Source: Dermatemys mawii
Lineage: Eukaryota > Chordata > Testudines > Dermatemydidae
Direction: 5' to 3'
Assembly: GCA_007922305.1 (NCBI GenBank)
Contig: ML677374.1
Span: 12,581,511-12,645,510 of the forward strand
Length of the DNA stretch: 64,000 nucleotides
The stretch's first letter is position 1. Every line of letters starts with the position of its first letter. This document shows positions 45,961 through 57,180 of the stretch, piece by piece. Under the pieces are notes generated by a model, which saw nothing but the letters and a program-made list of their open reading frames with translations, did no database searches and was not told where the DNA came from. A program made the translations under genes and the position numbers.

Positions 45961-47695
45961 AGGCATGTAGCTGGATAAGTCATAGATGCCCTGTGGATTA
46001 ATGCTCTATCCACATTTAAAAGATTATGTAGGAAGAAGCCTTCCTTTTCCGTAAAGTCAACTGCCTGAAGCCACTGTGAAGACTGGTAAAAGCAGTAAGT
46101 GGGAGACCACAAAATTAAGGCCTTTTACTTCTGGAGTGCCCCTGATTCTTTAAGAATTCATGATGTGGTCTGCTGCTGAATGTTGATAAAAGATCCAACT
46201 GCTTCAGTAGCTGCAGCAGTTCATTTAGAAATACTGTGTAGATTTCAGGTTCTTACATGGAAAACTGACATAATACTACAGCCTTGTTAGCAATCGCCAA
46301 CGACTCAGTCAAGGCAGCTGATCACTAGCTGTTAGCTAGCATTCCATGGCAAATAATCCCCATTGGACAGAGGACAAGTGCAGAACTGGGCTGAGAGAAC
46401 ACAGCTGGTAACGTTGTTTTAATGACAACAATAAAAAGCTCAGTAGCATTGTGATGTATATGCAGCTTCACAAGTTACTTAACATTCCTGAATTTGTATT
46501 AATAGCTCTGTTTATTATGGACTGCGCTCATCATAAAAGGAAGCAACACTGTTTCATATTATACACAAGATGGCAAGAGTTGCCAGAGCACATCTTGCCT
46601 GCTGGTCATCAGAAGATTTCTTCTCTGCATTTGCAGATATCTAATATGCTGGATCACATGTCTTTGTGCAAGGTTTCTTATCCACCTGCTTACTTCTGAT
46701 AATACTCATAAAATAATACATATGTGTTACCTGAAATTCTGGGCCTCAGTCAGCCTTGATGAACTGGAATTCATAGAGCAATGCTGATTTTCACCAGCTA
46801 TGAGGCTGGCCCCGTATGTACAAAAAGGATTTAATTCATATTGCATATCGCTACATAAATGGCAAACACTTACCATCAGATTACCACCTGGTGACTCATG
46901 TGAAATAAAGTTGGTGGTCTCCATTCAGTTCCTAACAAACAAGCATTCATATCACAAAACCGCCACTGTAACTGGCATTATTTAGCTCCCTGGTTGGCAG
47001 TCTCAGCTGAACGGTAAATGAATGGAGGCCAGGGAGACTGAATTTCCTTCTCACCCCTACACCTCCAGCGCAATTTAGGAGCAAATTAGAAAGGCGGTGC
47101 AAGGATGTCGGCTGTGTTGCTTTCTCTGCTTGGTGAATAAGGGAAGAACAATTAAGAACTAAGCACCATCACTATAAATTAAGGGGGAGTTTTTCAAAGG
47201 CAAAAAGGGCAGTTATGCATACAGGTTAGCTTCCCAACTTCCATTCATTTGCAAGTGAACTTCTCTTTGTGTCTTTGAATCTCTCTCCTTAAACACTCCC
47301 TCCCCCAAATTAGTTTTTATTAAAGGACCAATAAGTCATCCCTGAAGGAGCATGGTGGGCTAAGCATGGCATTTCACTTTATTCTGCCATTGATCATGAG
47401 TATATTTAAAGACTCACATATCAATGGATATCAGACTTGCTGCAGGCTGCAAATACTGTCGTGTATGGAAATAAGGTGGTAGCCATTTAAATAGTTTGAG
47501 AGTCCTCTGATTCTCACTGTGTGCTGTGTTTTAGAAGCCACTAGAATTCAACCACAGCAGCAAAGTGTATACAACTAGGCATGGCATGGCTGTGTATATT
47601 TAGTAAACAGCTAATTGTGCCTGTGTGATTTGTTCATACTGTTTTTGTTATGTAAAGAGGAAAAGACAGAGGATGCATTGGAAGAAGGCAGATGT
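45961..47695. other. No gene recognised
   Basis: Unrecognised sequence with only short frames. Confidence 0.5.
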
Positions 47696-47699
47696 TGTT

Positions 47700-48310
47700 A
47701 TTAATTAGTATTAGTTTGTGTTAGGGTAGCGGTGAGAGGCCACAACTGAGATCAGGCCCTCATCGTGGTGCTGCAAATAAACATAGTAGGAGACAGCCCC
47801 GGTACTGAAGAACTCACAGGCCAAATAGAAAAGAAAGAACTGTCTCCATCTTGCAGTAATACTAATGAACCTGCTGCTTATGTGGATCACAAAGCACTTT
47901 ACAAAAGAAGTAACTATTGTTACCTCCATTTTGCAGATGGAGAACCAAGGCCCAGACAGATTAAGGGTACATCTGCATTGCAGCCAGATGTACCTGCACT
48001 AGCTGTAGTCTGGCTAGCACACTAAAAATAGCAGTGAGGACACAGCAGAACTAGTTTCGGCCTGGGCTGCACAAACCCACATGATTACCAGCGTGAAGTG
48101 TGGCCTGCCTTGTCCTCGGTGAAATTTTTAGTGAGCTACCTCCTAGATTAAACCTTGCCTGGGTATGTCTAGTCATGTTGCAAATCACACCTCTGCAGTG
48201 TAGACATATCCTCAGTGACTTGCCCAAGATCACAGCAGGAGCCTGTGGCAGACCCAAAAATTGACTCCTCATCTCCTGAGTCCCTCTCCAGTGTCTTCGT
48301 CCCAAGACTA
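47700..48310 (-). repeat. MIR/L3-type repeat interrupted by a Harbinger-type MITE
   Basis: 'atcaggccctcatcgtggtg', 'ggatcacaaagcactttaca', 'ttacctccattttgcagatg' and 'ggcccagacagattaa' form the left part to 47964. 'gtgacttgcccaagatcaca' from 48215 is the right part. With the insert taken out, the core motif is continuous. Confidence 0.8.
47965..48211. mobile_element. Harbinger-type MITE, 247 bp, inside a MIR copy
   Basis: The left end is gggtacatctgcattgcag and the right end read inward is ggatatgtctacactgcag. Flanks are TAA (47962-47964) and TCA (48212-48214); the MIR core demands TAA, so the right copy carries one substitution. No coding capacity. Confidence 0.85.
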
Positions 48311-49379
48311 CATCTCCCCAGTCTGGTGAGGGAAGCTTTTCCTTAAGCCTTATTCTGGGTAGGATTGTTACCCTTGGCACTGATAAAGCCCCATGTTCAT
48401 TCACCACATTAACAATGTATTAGTGGAGCTGGTTTCAAGTGCAGAGACTACATCTGTCATTACACACACTAGTCGGATTTTTGCTTGTAAAATAGATGCT
48501 AACAAAAAACAGCAATTCTGTGTTTATTTTCCTAAAATCTGCTTTAGCAAGAAAAGTAGAGGACTATTTATTTATGTAAAAACTTTGAAGGCAGCGAGAT
48601 TTTTGCAAATGCTGTGGGTGAGACAGCGAGAGAAACCAGATGTATGATATAGACCTATTCTAGAGAAAATGAAATTTCTTCTATGAAAAACTGGGAAGAA
48701 GTCGCTATACGAACTAACATATTTACTTGTGATTATGAAGTGCAGTGGAGCAGATAAAACCATTTAGTTATATAAAAAGTAGTTATTAATAGGATGTAAT
48801 GATTTGGGGATTTGTAATGCTATTATAAATTGGATCAATACGTTCCAGTTCATCTTACTGTACATTTTTAACTTAACTGTTGCACTTATGATACATGCCG
48901 TGGGTAAAGTCTAAGCTAGTGGATACAGAAAGAACCCCCTTGAGATATGACCGGCTGTGTTGGAGGAGGCACAGCAGGCTCTGGAGCTTCACTAATAGTC
49001 ATCTCTCTTGCTCAGGAAGAGAGCTGAATTGTCATGTAGGACATATGGGATGATCTCTCAGGGGTTCATGCTGACAGAGTATTAACACACATGAAAGCTT
49101 TTGGATCCCACGACATGATCCATCATTTAGTAAAGACAAGTTGTCTGCGTCACATAGGATGGATTGATATAGGAGTCGACTCATTAGCATAGAAAGGTCA
49201 TCTCTCATCAGTCATTACAGAATAACACAAATACTCTATAATGTTTTCTTGAGTTCCTCACAGAAGTCAGTATTCGGGCCCTCTTACAGCTGTGTTTTTA
49301 ACTCTGGTAAACAATCCAAAACAAGCTTTGCTGGGGTTTGCAAACGTAGGTGCCACCAAACAGAACCACCTCGATCTCA
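48311..49379. other. No feature recognised
   Basis: AT-rich unrecognised sequence. Confidence 0.5.
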
Positions 49380-49644
49380 GGGTATGTCTAAACTGCAGTG
49401 GGGAGCATGGCTCCCCACCCCAGTAGAGAGACTCTCATTAGTTCTGCTCATGCTAGAGTGCTAAAAATAGCAGTGTGGATGTAGCAGCTCAGGCTAGCTA
49501 CCTGAACTCAGTACCCAGGCAGTGGGGGTTAAGCAGGTTGGGACTCAATGCGCCTAAATGTCTACACTCCTATTTTTAGCAAGCTAGTAGGAGTCTGTCT
49601 ACCTGGCTGGGAGGCATGATCCAGGCTGCAGGGTAGACATACTG
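49380..49644. mobile_element. Harbinger-type MITE, 265 bp, exact TCA duplication
   Basis: The left end is gggtatgtctaaactgcag and the right end read inward is cagtatgtctaccctgcag. TCA flanks both sides exactly (49377-49379 and 49645-49647). Internal 'gtgctaaaaatagcagtgtg' and 'ctcctatttttagcaagc' pair as inner arms. Confidence 0.82.
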
Positions 49645-51270
49645 TCAGGTACTTCTATTCTGTGCTCTTCTTTAAGTGAATAGAAATATATGATATAAAC
49701 AGCCTTGCATGTGTACTACTGCCCTCCACAGGATGCAATCAGAACTGTGTTTCATAGGCTCTCTACTGCTAATAGCTAAAGAAGATATTAGTATAGTTCA
49801 AATGGCAGGGGCCTATGCATTTGAAGCAGGAGAATCTAAGTTCTATCCCTGCTGCTGCCATAAAGATCTCAAAGGCTGTGGTGTAAGTATAATGGCTACC
49901 AGTTTTTGATTTAGCTTACATCCATTTAGAACAGGTTACAAGGAAATAAGACACACACAAACTGAAACAAGGGCCAGCAGTGAGTCCGCACTTGTTCAAC
50001 TAAATCAGTGCAAAGTTGCATGTGCACATCCCCATAATTAAATGGGCATCTGTAAAATACACACAGCTAGTGCTGAGCGTTGGAGAGGGAATGGTTGCTC
50101 ACCAAATATACAGGCAGTGCCATGAAGACTGTAGGAGTAATGATCTTCAAAACACACCAGCTATGTAAGGTGCTGGTATTGCAATCAGCTCCATGTAGGT
50201 ATAACGGTCGACCCACATGGAGCTCTCTAAACCAGCTGCCGTGCAGGCAGAAGCCTGTTTTGGTGGCATATTCTGTCTGCCACACCCAACAATATGTCCA
50301 ATAAAACTGTAGCTCATGGAGAGTTCATGGGATCTGCTCTGCGGCTATCATTGCAACGCGTGATGGGCCTGATCCTGTTGCGTACTGGGTACCTCCTGAA
50401 AAAGGCTAAACACTCCTAAGACTCATGGGAGTTGAGAGCACCCTGCCCTTCTAAGAAGCTCTCAAACTTCGCAGGATCTGGCCCACTGTGCACTAGTGTT
50501 GGTTGAAATTTACTCTGCCAATGAGAAGGCAACAAGTGTATGAGCTATGAACTGACTATGCACCAGTATTTAAATACTGCATATATTAAGCACTGCAGTC
50601 AAATGCTGGCAAATGACACAGCATTGGCTTGTATTTTCTTCAGTTCCTTCCACATTAACAAAAAGAAAATCAAAAACAAAAAAACCACCAAGAAAAGGAT
50701 GTTTTTCCAGCTGCATTTTACTCCCACCTTCCCTGCGCGCTGTAATCTGATTTTTACACCTCATCTTTGTGTTTTTATTCCGCTCATCTTTGTGTTTTCT
50801 TCCCTCCCACCCCACCTCTGGATCAGCTTTCTCCCCATGTCTGGCACCTGTGATTATCTCCTTCAGTTTCACAATGCAGACTTGCAGAGCAGCATTTAAT
50901 AACAGGGAAGATTTGACTGACTGTAGCTTTGATAATGGTGGTGGTAAAGGTACAATCATTGCCTCTTTCAACAGTACGCTTTGCGAAGAAAACCTTCTAC
51001 AGTGTCCCAATCTGATAAAAATCCCAGATTCCACCCATAATTATACCTTTTCTCCCATACCTATCCACCTTCTTTTCAAAATTAAGCTATTGTGGGGTGA
51101 CACCAGCCTCATGTTAAGTGGGGGAGGTGGGAGGTAAACTCCTTAAAGAGAAAAATATTAAATTCACAAGGCAAGGAATTGTATTTCTTCCATGTCCTTT
51201 TATGTACAGCACTTATTCTGAGTCTTACCTAAAGGAGTGTCTGCTTTTGAGCTGTCTACTTTCTTTTTGC
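49645..51270. other. No gene recognised; one foldback element
   Basis: Apart from the foldback at 50365-50484, only overlapping short frames appear (50540-51137 on both strands) without recognisable domains. Confidence 0.45.
50365..50484. repeat. 120-bp foldback element with GGGCC(T/A)GATCCTG ends
   Basis: The left arm is gggcctgatcctg and the right arm is caggatctggccc, its near-exact reverse complement. The centre 'actcatgggagttgagagca' is typical of this palindromic family. No target duplication is clear. Confidence 0.6.
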
Positions 51271-51277
51271 TGCGGCA

Positions 51278-51352
51278 AGATTGTGATCTGGTCAGACCTC
51301 AGACACCCTGGCAGGGTAGGCCTGGTCAGGTATTAGATGAAAGACCTGCAAA
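51278..51352 (+). repeat. 5S rRNA-derived sequence (SINE3/AmnSINE-type head)
   Basis: 'ttgtgatctggtcagacctc', 'gcagggtaggcctggtcagg' and 'tattagatgaaagacctgca' follow the 3' half of 5S rRNA (gatctcgtctgatctc...gcagggtcgggcctggttagtacttggatgggagacc). It is too diverged to be a 5S gene and lacks the 5' half. 5S-headed SINEs are the likely source. Confidence 0.65.
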
Positions 51353-51529
51353 TAAAATACAAAGGATTGCAGATTAGTAGCCAGGGATGAATACATGTGC
51401 AGATTCTACAAAGGTCAATATCTCTAGCAGGGAACGCTCTGTCTGCTGTGCTTGGGATGAGATAGAGAACACTGAGGTCATGTCCATTTGTGTCCAGGAA
51501 AGATGTTATTGTATCATTACTTGGCTAAA

Positions 51530-51720
51530 AGAGGAGACTGGGTCTCAGGAGACTGAGTCCCCAACTCTGCCATTGACCTGCTGGGTGACAAATTGGGAAA
51601 TCACTTTCACTTCTGTGCCTGAATTTCACCTTCTGTGCAAAGGGGATAGTGCTGATCTCCTTTGTAAAGCACTTTGAAACCTACTGATGAAAAGCACTAG
51701 GTAAGTATATCACTGTTATC
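51530..51720 (+). repeat. MIR-type SINE, plus strand
   Basis: 'gaaatcactttcacttctgt', 'gcctgaatttcaccttctgt' and 'ttgtaaagcactttgaaacc' followed by 'actgatgaaaagcactaggt' keep MIR order, including the 3' tail. Confidence 0.65.
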
Positions 51721-51877
51721 TGCAATAGGAGGGTCTTGGTTAATTTCTACCTTGGATTACATTCTGTCTGTCTTAAATTCACCCTACAGTTCCAGTTGGA
51801 TAAATTGTTCTTCCTTTCTCTTTAAGAGACAAAGCACTTTGGAAGTGAATTAAATTAAACTGAATTAAGGACACTTT

Positions 51878-51998
51878 AAGCCCTTGTATGGACCCAGTTA
51901 TTCAGAAATAATGTGGTTTAACTAATCCACTTCAAAATTGACACCTTTAATTAATTCAGATTAATTTTCCTAGATGTCTCCATGTAGACAAACCCTTA
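51878..51998. mobile_element. Small MITE with 'aagggtttgtctacatgg' end
   Basis: The right end read inward is aagggtttgtctacatgg and the left end aagcccttgtatggacc is a diverged copy. The interior ('ttattcagaaataatg', 'ttaattaattcagattaatt') is AT-rich and self-complementary. Confidence 0.55.
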
Positions 51999-52029
51999 GT
52001 CTCAAGATTTCTAGTAAGCTGATGCATGA

Positions 52030-52307
52030 GGATGTGTCTACACTGCAATCAAAAACCCATGGGCTGGCTGGTACCAGCTGACTCAGGTTCTTGGGGCTCA
52101 GGCTGTGGGGCTGTTTAACTGCCCTGTAGACTTCCAGGCTCTGTTTGGAGCCTGGGCTCTAAGATACTGCAAGGTAGAAAGGTCCCAGAGCTTGGGATGC
52201 AGCCCAAACCCAGATGTCTACACTGCAATTAAACAGCCCTGTAGCCTATACCCCAGTTAGCTGACACGGGCCAGCCACGAGTTTTTAATTGCAGCGTAGA
52301 CACATAT
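52030..52307. mobile_element. Harbinger-type palindromic MITE, 278 bp
   Basis: Left end ggatgtgtctacactgcaat and right end read inward atatgtgtctacgctgcaat form the terminal repeat. The arms continue as 'ggctggctggtaccagctga' and 'agctgacacgggccagccac'. An inner pair ('ggggctgtttaactgccctg' / 'gcaattaaacagccctgtag') makes it palindromic at two levels. No clean 3-bp duplication. Confidence 0.8.
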
Positions 52308-52309
52308 AC

Positions 52310-54640
52310 TCTGTGTTGGCCAACTGCCTGAGTTCTGAAACTGTTTTCAAGAACCAATCCTGGAGTTCCAAGTAACACAGTTGTGTTGGCTGGCATGGGC
52401 AGAGCTTACCCAAATTAAAATGATTATGGAAACACTGAACTGACCAATTGACCAGAAAGGTTTGGACAAAAGGGATAGGAGGTGGGACTTCTGGCAAAGC
52501 ACATGACTGAAAAATCAATTGCATTCTTCCTGCCTCTGGATGGCCTCTTGGCAGGAAGAATGCAGCTGCTACATTCTAGAATATGATCAATAAAGTGCTA
52601 ACAAGGCTGGACAAATTCACAGTAGCCTGTTTTGATGAGGACTCCTTACTCCATACATAAATAGGGTTGCAAGGCTTTTGCAAATGGGCCAGGCTATCAT
52701 GACAGAAAAATCTCAGCTTCGCATGGCCGAGGCAACACATTAAGGACAACACACAGAGAGCCAAATGATTGATCCTAGTCCACTCAAGTCAATGTGAGTC
52801 TTTTCCTTGACTTCAACGGGCTTTGTATGGGATTCCCTGCCATTAATGACCTAGTCTTCAGAATGGATTTCAGCATCTTTTTTTACATAATTTATATTCA
52901 GTCTTATTGGCCAACACAGAGTAGTACAGTAGGGCCTAAGTGGTGAGAGCTTGTCTTTTTGTATCACTTCAGCTCCCAAGCAGGGTACACAAGCTAGCCG
53001 CTAATACACTGGGCCAAATCCACACTTGCTATAAATTGGTACACTGACTTACGTCATCTGATGACCTAGTCCTGCATGCTGATCATAGTTTCCTCAAATA
53101 CCATGCACATAAATGTTTTGTCTCTCAACAGCCTATAACAATTTGCTGCAGATGCTATTTGAAAAATCCTATCTGGATCGTAACTTTTTCCCACCTTTAT
53201 TTATTTTTCTTTGGGAGGGAGTAAGAGGGAAGAAAGTTTAAAAAATTCTTCCTAATCCAGCACAACATTAATATTGAATATTGAGTTTGAGATATTGTTG
53301 GGAAAAACATCTGAAAACAGGCTCATGTCTGGTTTGCATTAAGTGAATCAATTACACTCCTTTCTGGAGGATACGCTGTTTAGAAAAGATTTTTTTTATT
53401 AGATAGAATATTTACTCTGATGTGACTTTCTTGTGTGTTATACTCCTCATTGCTAGGCATTCTCAGTCTGATACCCACAGTGGTAGATGTGTCACTAAAT
53501 TGCCTTTTGGAGACTTCCATCAAGAGTTACAGTTTGCCAGTTTAATCTTTGCTAAGCCCTGCCTTTGGACAAATAGTGAAAATCCCTTCTATGCACATCT
53601 CCTTGTTCTTTGCAAAGATAAGTGCACTGTTGTTACTCAATACTCTCTCTCTCTCTCTCGGGTCTGCTTGACCTTCTGCAGTTAGCAAGGCCACTCGTAG
53701 GAAACTCCTGCCTAGATAAATACGGCTGTGATTCCAGATAATTAAAAGGGAACCCTGTATTCTTAAGCATAAAACATGGATATAGTCTAAGAGGTTAGAA
53801 TTTCACAGCAGCAAACATGTCAAACTGTCTTATTTTTTCTTTCTATGCTTTAATTGGCACTATCTTCTAATATAGTATCTTTAGCCACAGCACTAAAATT
53901 AATTAATCCCATTTACATCTATAAAAAGAATAAAGATGGTAGAGCTGACAATGTCAAAAAGCCAACATTGGCTCATTGTTGTGAGGTATGAAACAACTCC
54001 ATGACAACAAGTATCTTTGTTATACTACTGTGCTATTCATTTTTGGAGAATCATCATTTTACACTTCATTACACAGTGCTCTGTTTTTTTCTATTAAAAT
54101 CAATGGCAGACTGAGTAGGCACCCTGTTTTGTTACAGTCTTCCAGGCAGCTCAGACACTTCTGGGAATCAGGAACAGAAGAATAATGCGTTTCAATAAAC
54201 AACCTATCGACCAAGTAGGAGTTAAGTGAACCTGTGGCGTACTCCTGTAGTCTCTCTGCTCGCATCATTGTTGTGCTTTGCCTCTGTTCCTTTTACAATC
54301 AATACCTTGCAATGACTTGCCTGATCCAAGACCAGGGTAAAGTAGATACTGGGAATAACAGGGACACACAGTGATTTGTCAGCCAGTTCACTGGTAATTT
54401 GTCTTTCTAGCTTCTTCATTGTTTTCAAACACTGAAAAATCCCAGGATTATCAATGTAGCTAGTTTACATGTGCAGGATTCTCATTGTGGATAATCAGGA
54501 GACATCTGGATAGCCCTTTAAGTTCTTTGCTGATCAGGGAGCTGTAAAGGAGCTGGCATGGCAGGAGCTCTGTGCATCTCAGACTGTCCGCACTCTGAGG
54601 GATTCTCAAACTTCCATGAAGTTATTTTAGTTAACAATTA
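52310..54640. other. No gene recognised; CT microsatellite
   Basis: Unrecognised sequence. A (CT)n run of nine units lies at about 53641-53660. A 'gggccaaatccacac' foldback fragment is near 53014. Confidence 0.5.
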
Positions 54641-54641
54641 T

Positions 54642-54729
54642 GGCTGGGATTTTCAAAGGAGCCTAAGAGAATTGGGCATGTAAATCCAATGGGAGTCAGA
54701 ACCTTTAGGCTCCTTTGAAAATCACAGCC
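54642..54729. repeat. 88-bp foldback element with 25-bp arms, 24/25 matching
   Basis: ggctgggattttcaaaggag plus CCTAA (54642-54666) and the reverse complement of 54705-54729 differ at one base. It is the cleanest member here of the 'tttcaaagg...ttagg' foldback family. Confidence 0.8.
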
Positions 54730-54922
54730 TAAATAAACATGATAGGAGAAAGCAGATTTAATACCTTACTCAGACAACCTTGAAGGTGGGCTCATTGTCC
54801 ATTCCTAGCCTACTTTCTGTCACCATAAGCAGGCTCCCCAAGATGTTGCTATGCCTCATGTGCTATCTACTAACCGTGTCTAGGGGGAGACATTCAACAA
54901 GTTACCAGCTGACTTTTTCAAT

Positions 54923-55195
54923 GGTCTGGTCTGCACTTACAATTACGTCAACCAAACTGCATTGCTCAGGGATGTGGACAATTCTGTGCCCTGAGTGACG
55001 TACATGCATTGACTTAATCACTGGTGTAGATGTGGCTAGAATGCTTCTGTCAGCTTAGCTACCCCTTCTTTGAAAGACTGATTAATTACACTGATGGAAA
55101 ACCCCTTTCCATCAATATGCTAAGTCTCTCCATTCCGCTGCTTTAACAGCAAAGCTGCAGCACCATATCTATGGGTGTAGATCCTGTCTGTACAT
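54923..55195. mobile_element. MITE of the 'cttgtctacactac' family, right end worn
   Basis: 'ggtctgcacttacaattacg', 'tgcattgctcagggatgtgg', 'gccctgagtgacgtacatgc' and 'gaatgcttctgtcagcttag' parallel, in order, the element at 61729-61976. The right terminus is not clear. Confidence 0.55.
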
Positions 55196-55199
55196 TTTA

Positions 55200-55845
55200 G
55201 GTTCCACAAAAATGGACACCTCACCTCTGCTATGATTCGCTGCCCCCCCTCACATACACCAAAGAGCCACACTAGAGCTGACCTGGGTGAGAATTGAGTA
55301 AGATCCCCTTAGAAATACTGGAAACATTGCAAAGCTCTGGGCAACAGTTAAAAACCAGCCAACCTAACCTGATCGCCTTCTAGACCACCTCCCTGATGCA
55401 CCGCTGGACTTTCATGATTGGGGTGATGTTCCCAGCTTCAGGTATGCTGGGTATCATTAGAGCAGGAGCTGGTGGGGGGTGATGAATGTTGTGAGATAAT
55501 ACTGTGTTTTCTGTTTGGCTGTGGATTGAGGATCTCTGTCCATGCTTGGTTAGTTAGCACCTCTTACTGCAGAGGATGAAATTACATAAATTCCAGTTAC
55601 AAGTCCCCTCTGGATGGACCATATTATCTAGGAGTCCTAGACTTCACCTGGGGTTTGAGTCTACATATGAGAATATTGCTGTGCTTTTTGAGCAGCATGG
55701 TCATGTGGATAGGGCGCTGGCCAGGGACTCAGGAGTAGGACTAGGTGGCAAATGATTTGCCAGGCATGAAGATTTGAGGCTGATTTCTTGTCCCGATTCA
55801 GGAAAACATTTTCTAAGCCATGATGATTTTTGCAAACTGACAAAT
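55200..55845. other. No feature recognised
   Basis: Nothing supportable. Confidence 0.5.
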
Positions 55846-55849
55846 TAAA

Positions 55850-56205
55850 AAAACATTTGGTTCAGGTCACTGAAATGAAACATATTGATTAATTTTGAAA
55901 CATTTCATTCGTAAACTGACCCTTTTTCCTTTTAAATCTGTTTTTAGGGTAACTTAAGTCAAATTTTCTACATGAAAAGTTGTTTCCATAACCAAAAAAA
56001 AACCTAACCCCAAAACTTTGTATCATAAATGTCACAATGGGATACTTCTGCAATTTTGACAAAAAACCAAACATTTTTCAAGTCAGGACATTCATCAAAA
56101 CTGACCATCCTCATGAACAGTTTCAGTTTCAACAAACTGGCATTTTTTTGGCAAAAAAATATTTCTTGTCAAAAAATTTCTGACCAGTTCTATTCAGAAG
56201 TCCTA
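55850..56205. repeat. AT-rich dispersed repeat ending 'gaccagttctattc'
   Basis: Alternating gaaa/tttc tracts ('gaaatgaaacatattgatta', 'tttcagtttcaacaaactgg') with the family end 'tttctgaccagttctattc' at about 56179-56197. Confidence 0.45.
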
Positions 56206-56499
56206 TGGTCTAGTCTAGCCATGCAATTAATCCATGTGTGACCTTGGACAAGACATTTTGCCCCTGTGTTCCCTTCGCACCCATCTGTCTTTTCTATTTA
56301 GCCTGGAAGCTATTAAGGGCTGGACTCTCTCACTATAGGCTTGTGCAGAGATGAGGGTCTCTAGACAGTACTATTATACAGAGTAACTACACTTTTTTAT
56401 GTTAACATTGTTTTTCAGGTCCCCTGCCCCCAGCCCCAAGGGAGAATTAATTAGGGGAATCTGGTCCTCATTAATCTTCACCACAACACAGGGTGAGCA

Positions 56500-56670
56500 T
56501 CATGCTCTTCTACTCACAGGTGGGAAAGTTAAGGCATGGAGAGGTTGTGACCTGAGGAAAATAAAAATCATACGGCAAGCCATTGTCAGAGCCTCAGTTA
56601 TTTAGCTTCAAGTACTACACCAGTACCCAATAGTGGATTAGAACTCAGAGGCTCTCAGCTTTGATCTCAG
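56500..56670 (-). repeat. MIR-type fragment
   Basis: 'caggtgggaaagttaaggca', 'tggagaggttgtgacctgag' and 'gattagaactcagaggctct' are a diverged reverse MIR core, not interrupted. Confidence 0.55.
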
Positions 56671-57049
56671 CTCTCCAGACCACATTGTAGCCGAGACAGG
56701 CATCTAGTAGGAGTGGAAAGACTAATAAGTTTATATTTGTGTGCCACCATTGAACGAGAAGGCCCAAAAGACAACAAATGCTTTTTGATTATATCCTGCA
56801 GCTCCCCCATGCCTTTGAAAGCAGCAGGGAAAATAGGATTTCAGCTGAATTGGAACATTTTAAATCACTGACCATTACGGGGATGGGCCCAGTCAGTGTT
56901 ACTGCAGTGTGTAAAAGCCATGCTATAGGGCTCTTGAATGCTGGAGACATTATGAGAGGCAAGGAGATTTTTATTACTCACTGTGTCAACTCAGCTGAAC
57001 TCCAATAATTCCTCCTATGAAGTAAGTTCACACCTCCCGTTCCCTCCAA

Positions 57050-57180
57050 GACATTTTATTTAATTGCATTGTGGTAGCACCTAGGAGACCTGGTCATGGA
57101 CCAGGACCCATTGCACTAAGTGCTGTGCAAACAGAACAAGAAGATTGGAAGCTCTGCGGGGCAAACACTAGCCATAAGAC
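57050..57180 (-). repeat. L3/MIR-type tail fragment
   Basis: 'gtggtagcacctaggagacc', 'tggtcatggaccaggaccca' and 'ttgcactaagtgctgtgcaa' are the recurrent tail in minus orientation. Confidence 0.65.

Noticed and set aside
50540..51137. Overlapping frames of 119-154 codons on both strands
   Set aside because: Mutual overlap in different frames, low-complexity residues and no family resemblance.
51278..51352. 5S rRNA gene
   Set aside because: Only the 3' half is present, it is strongly diverged and no poly-T terminator follows in the right place.
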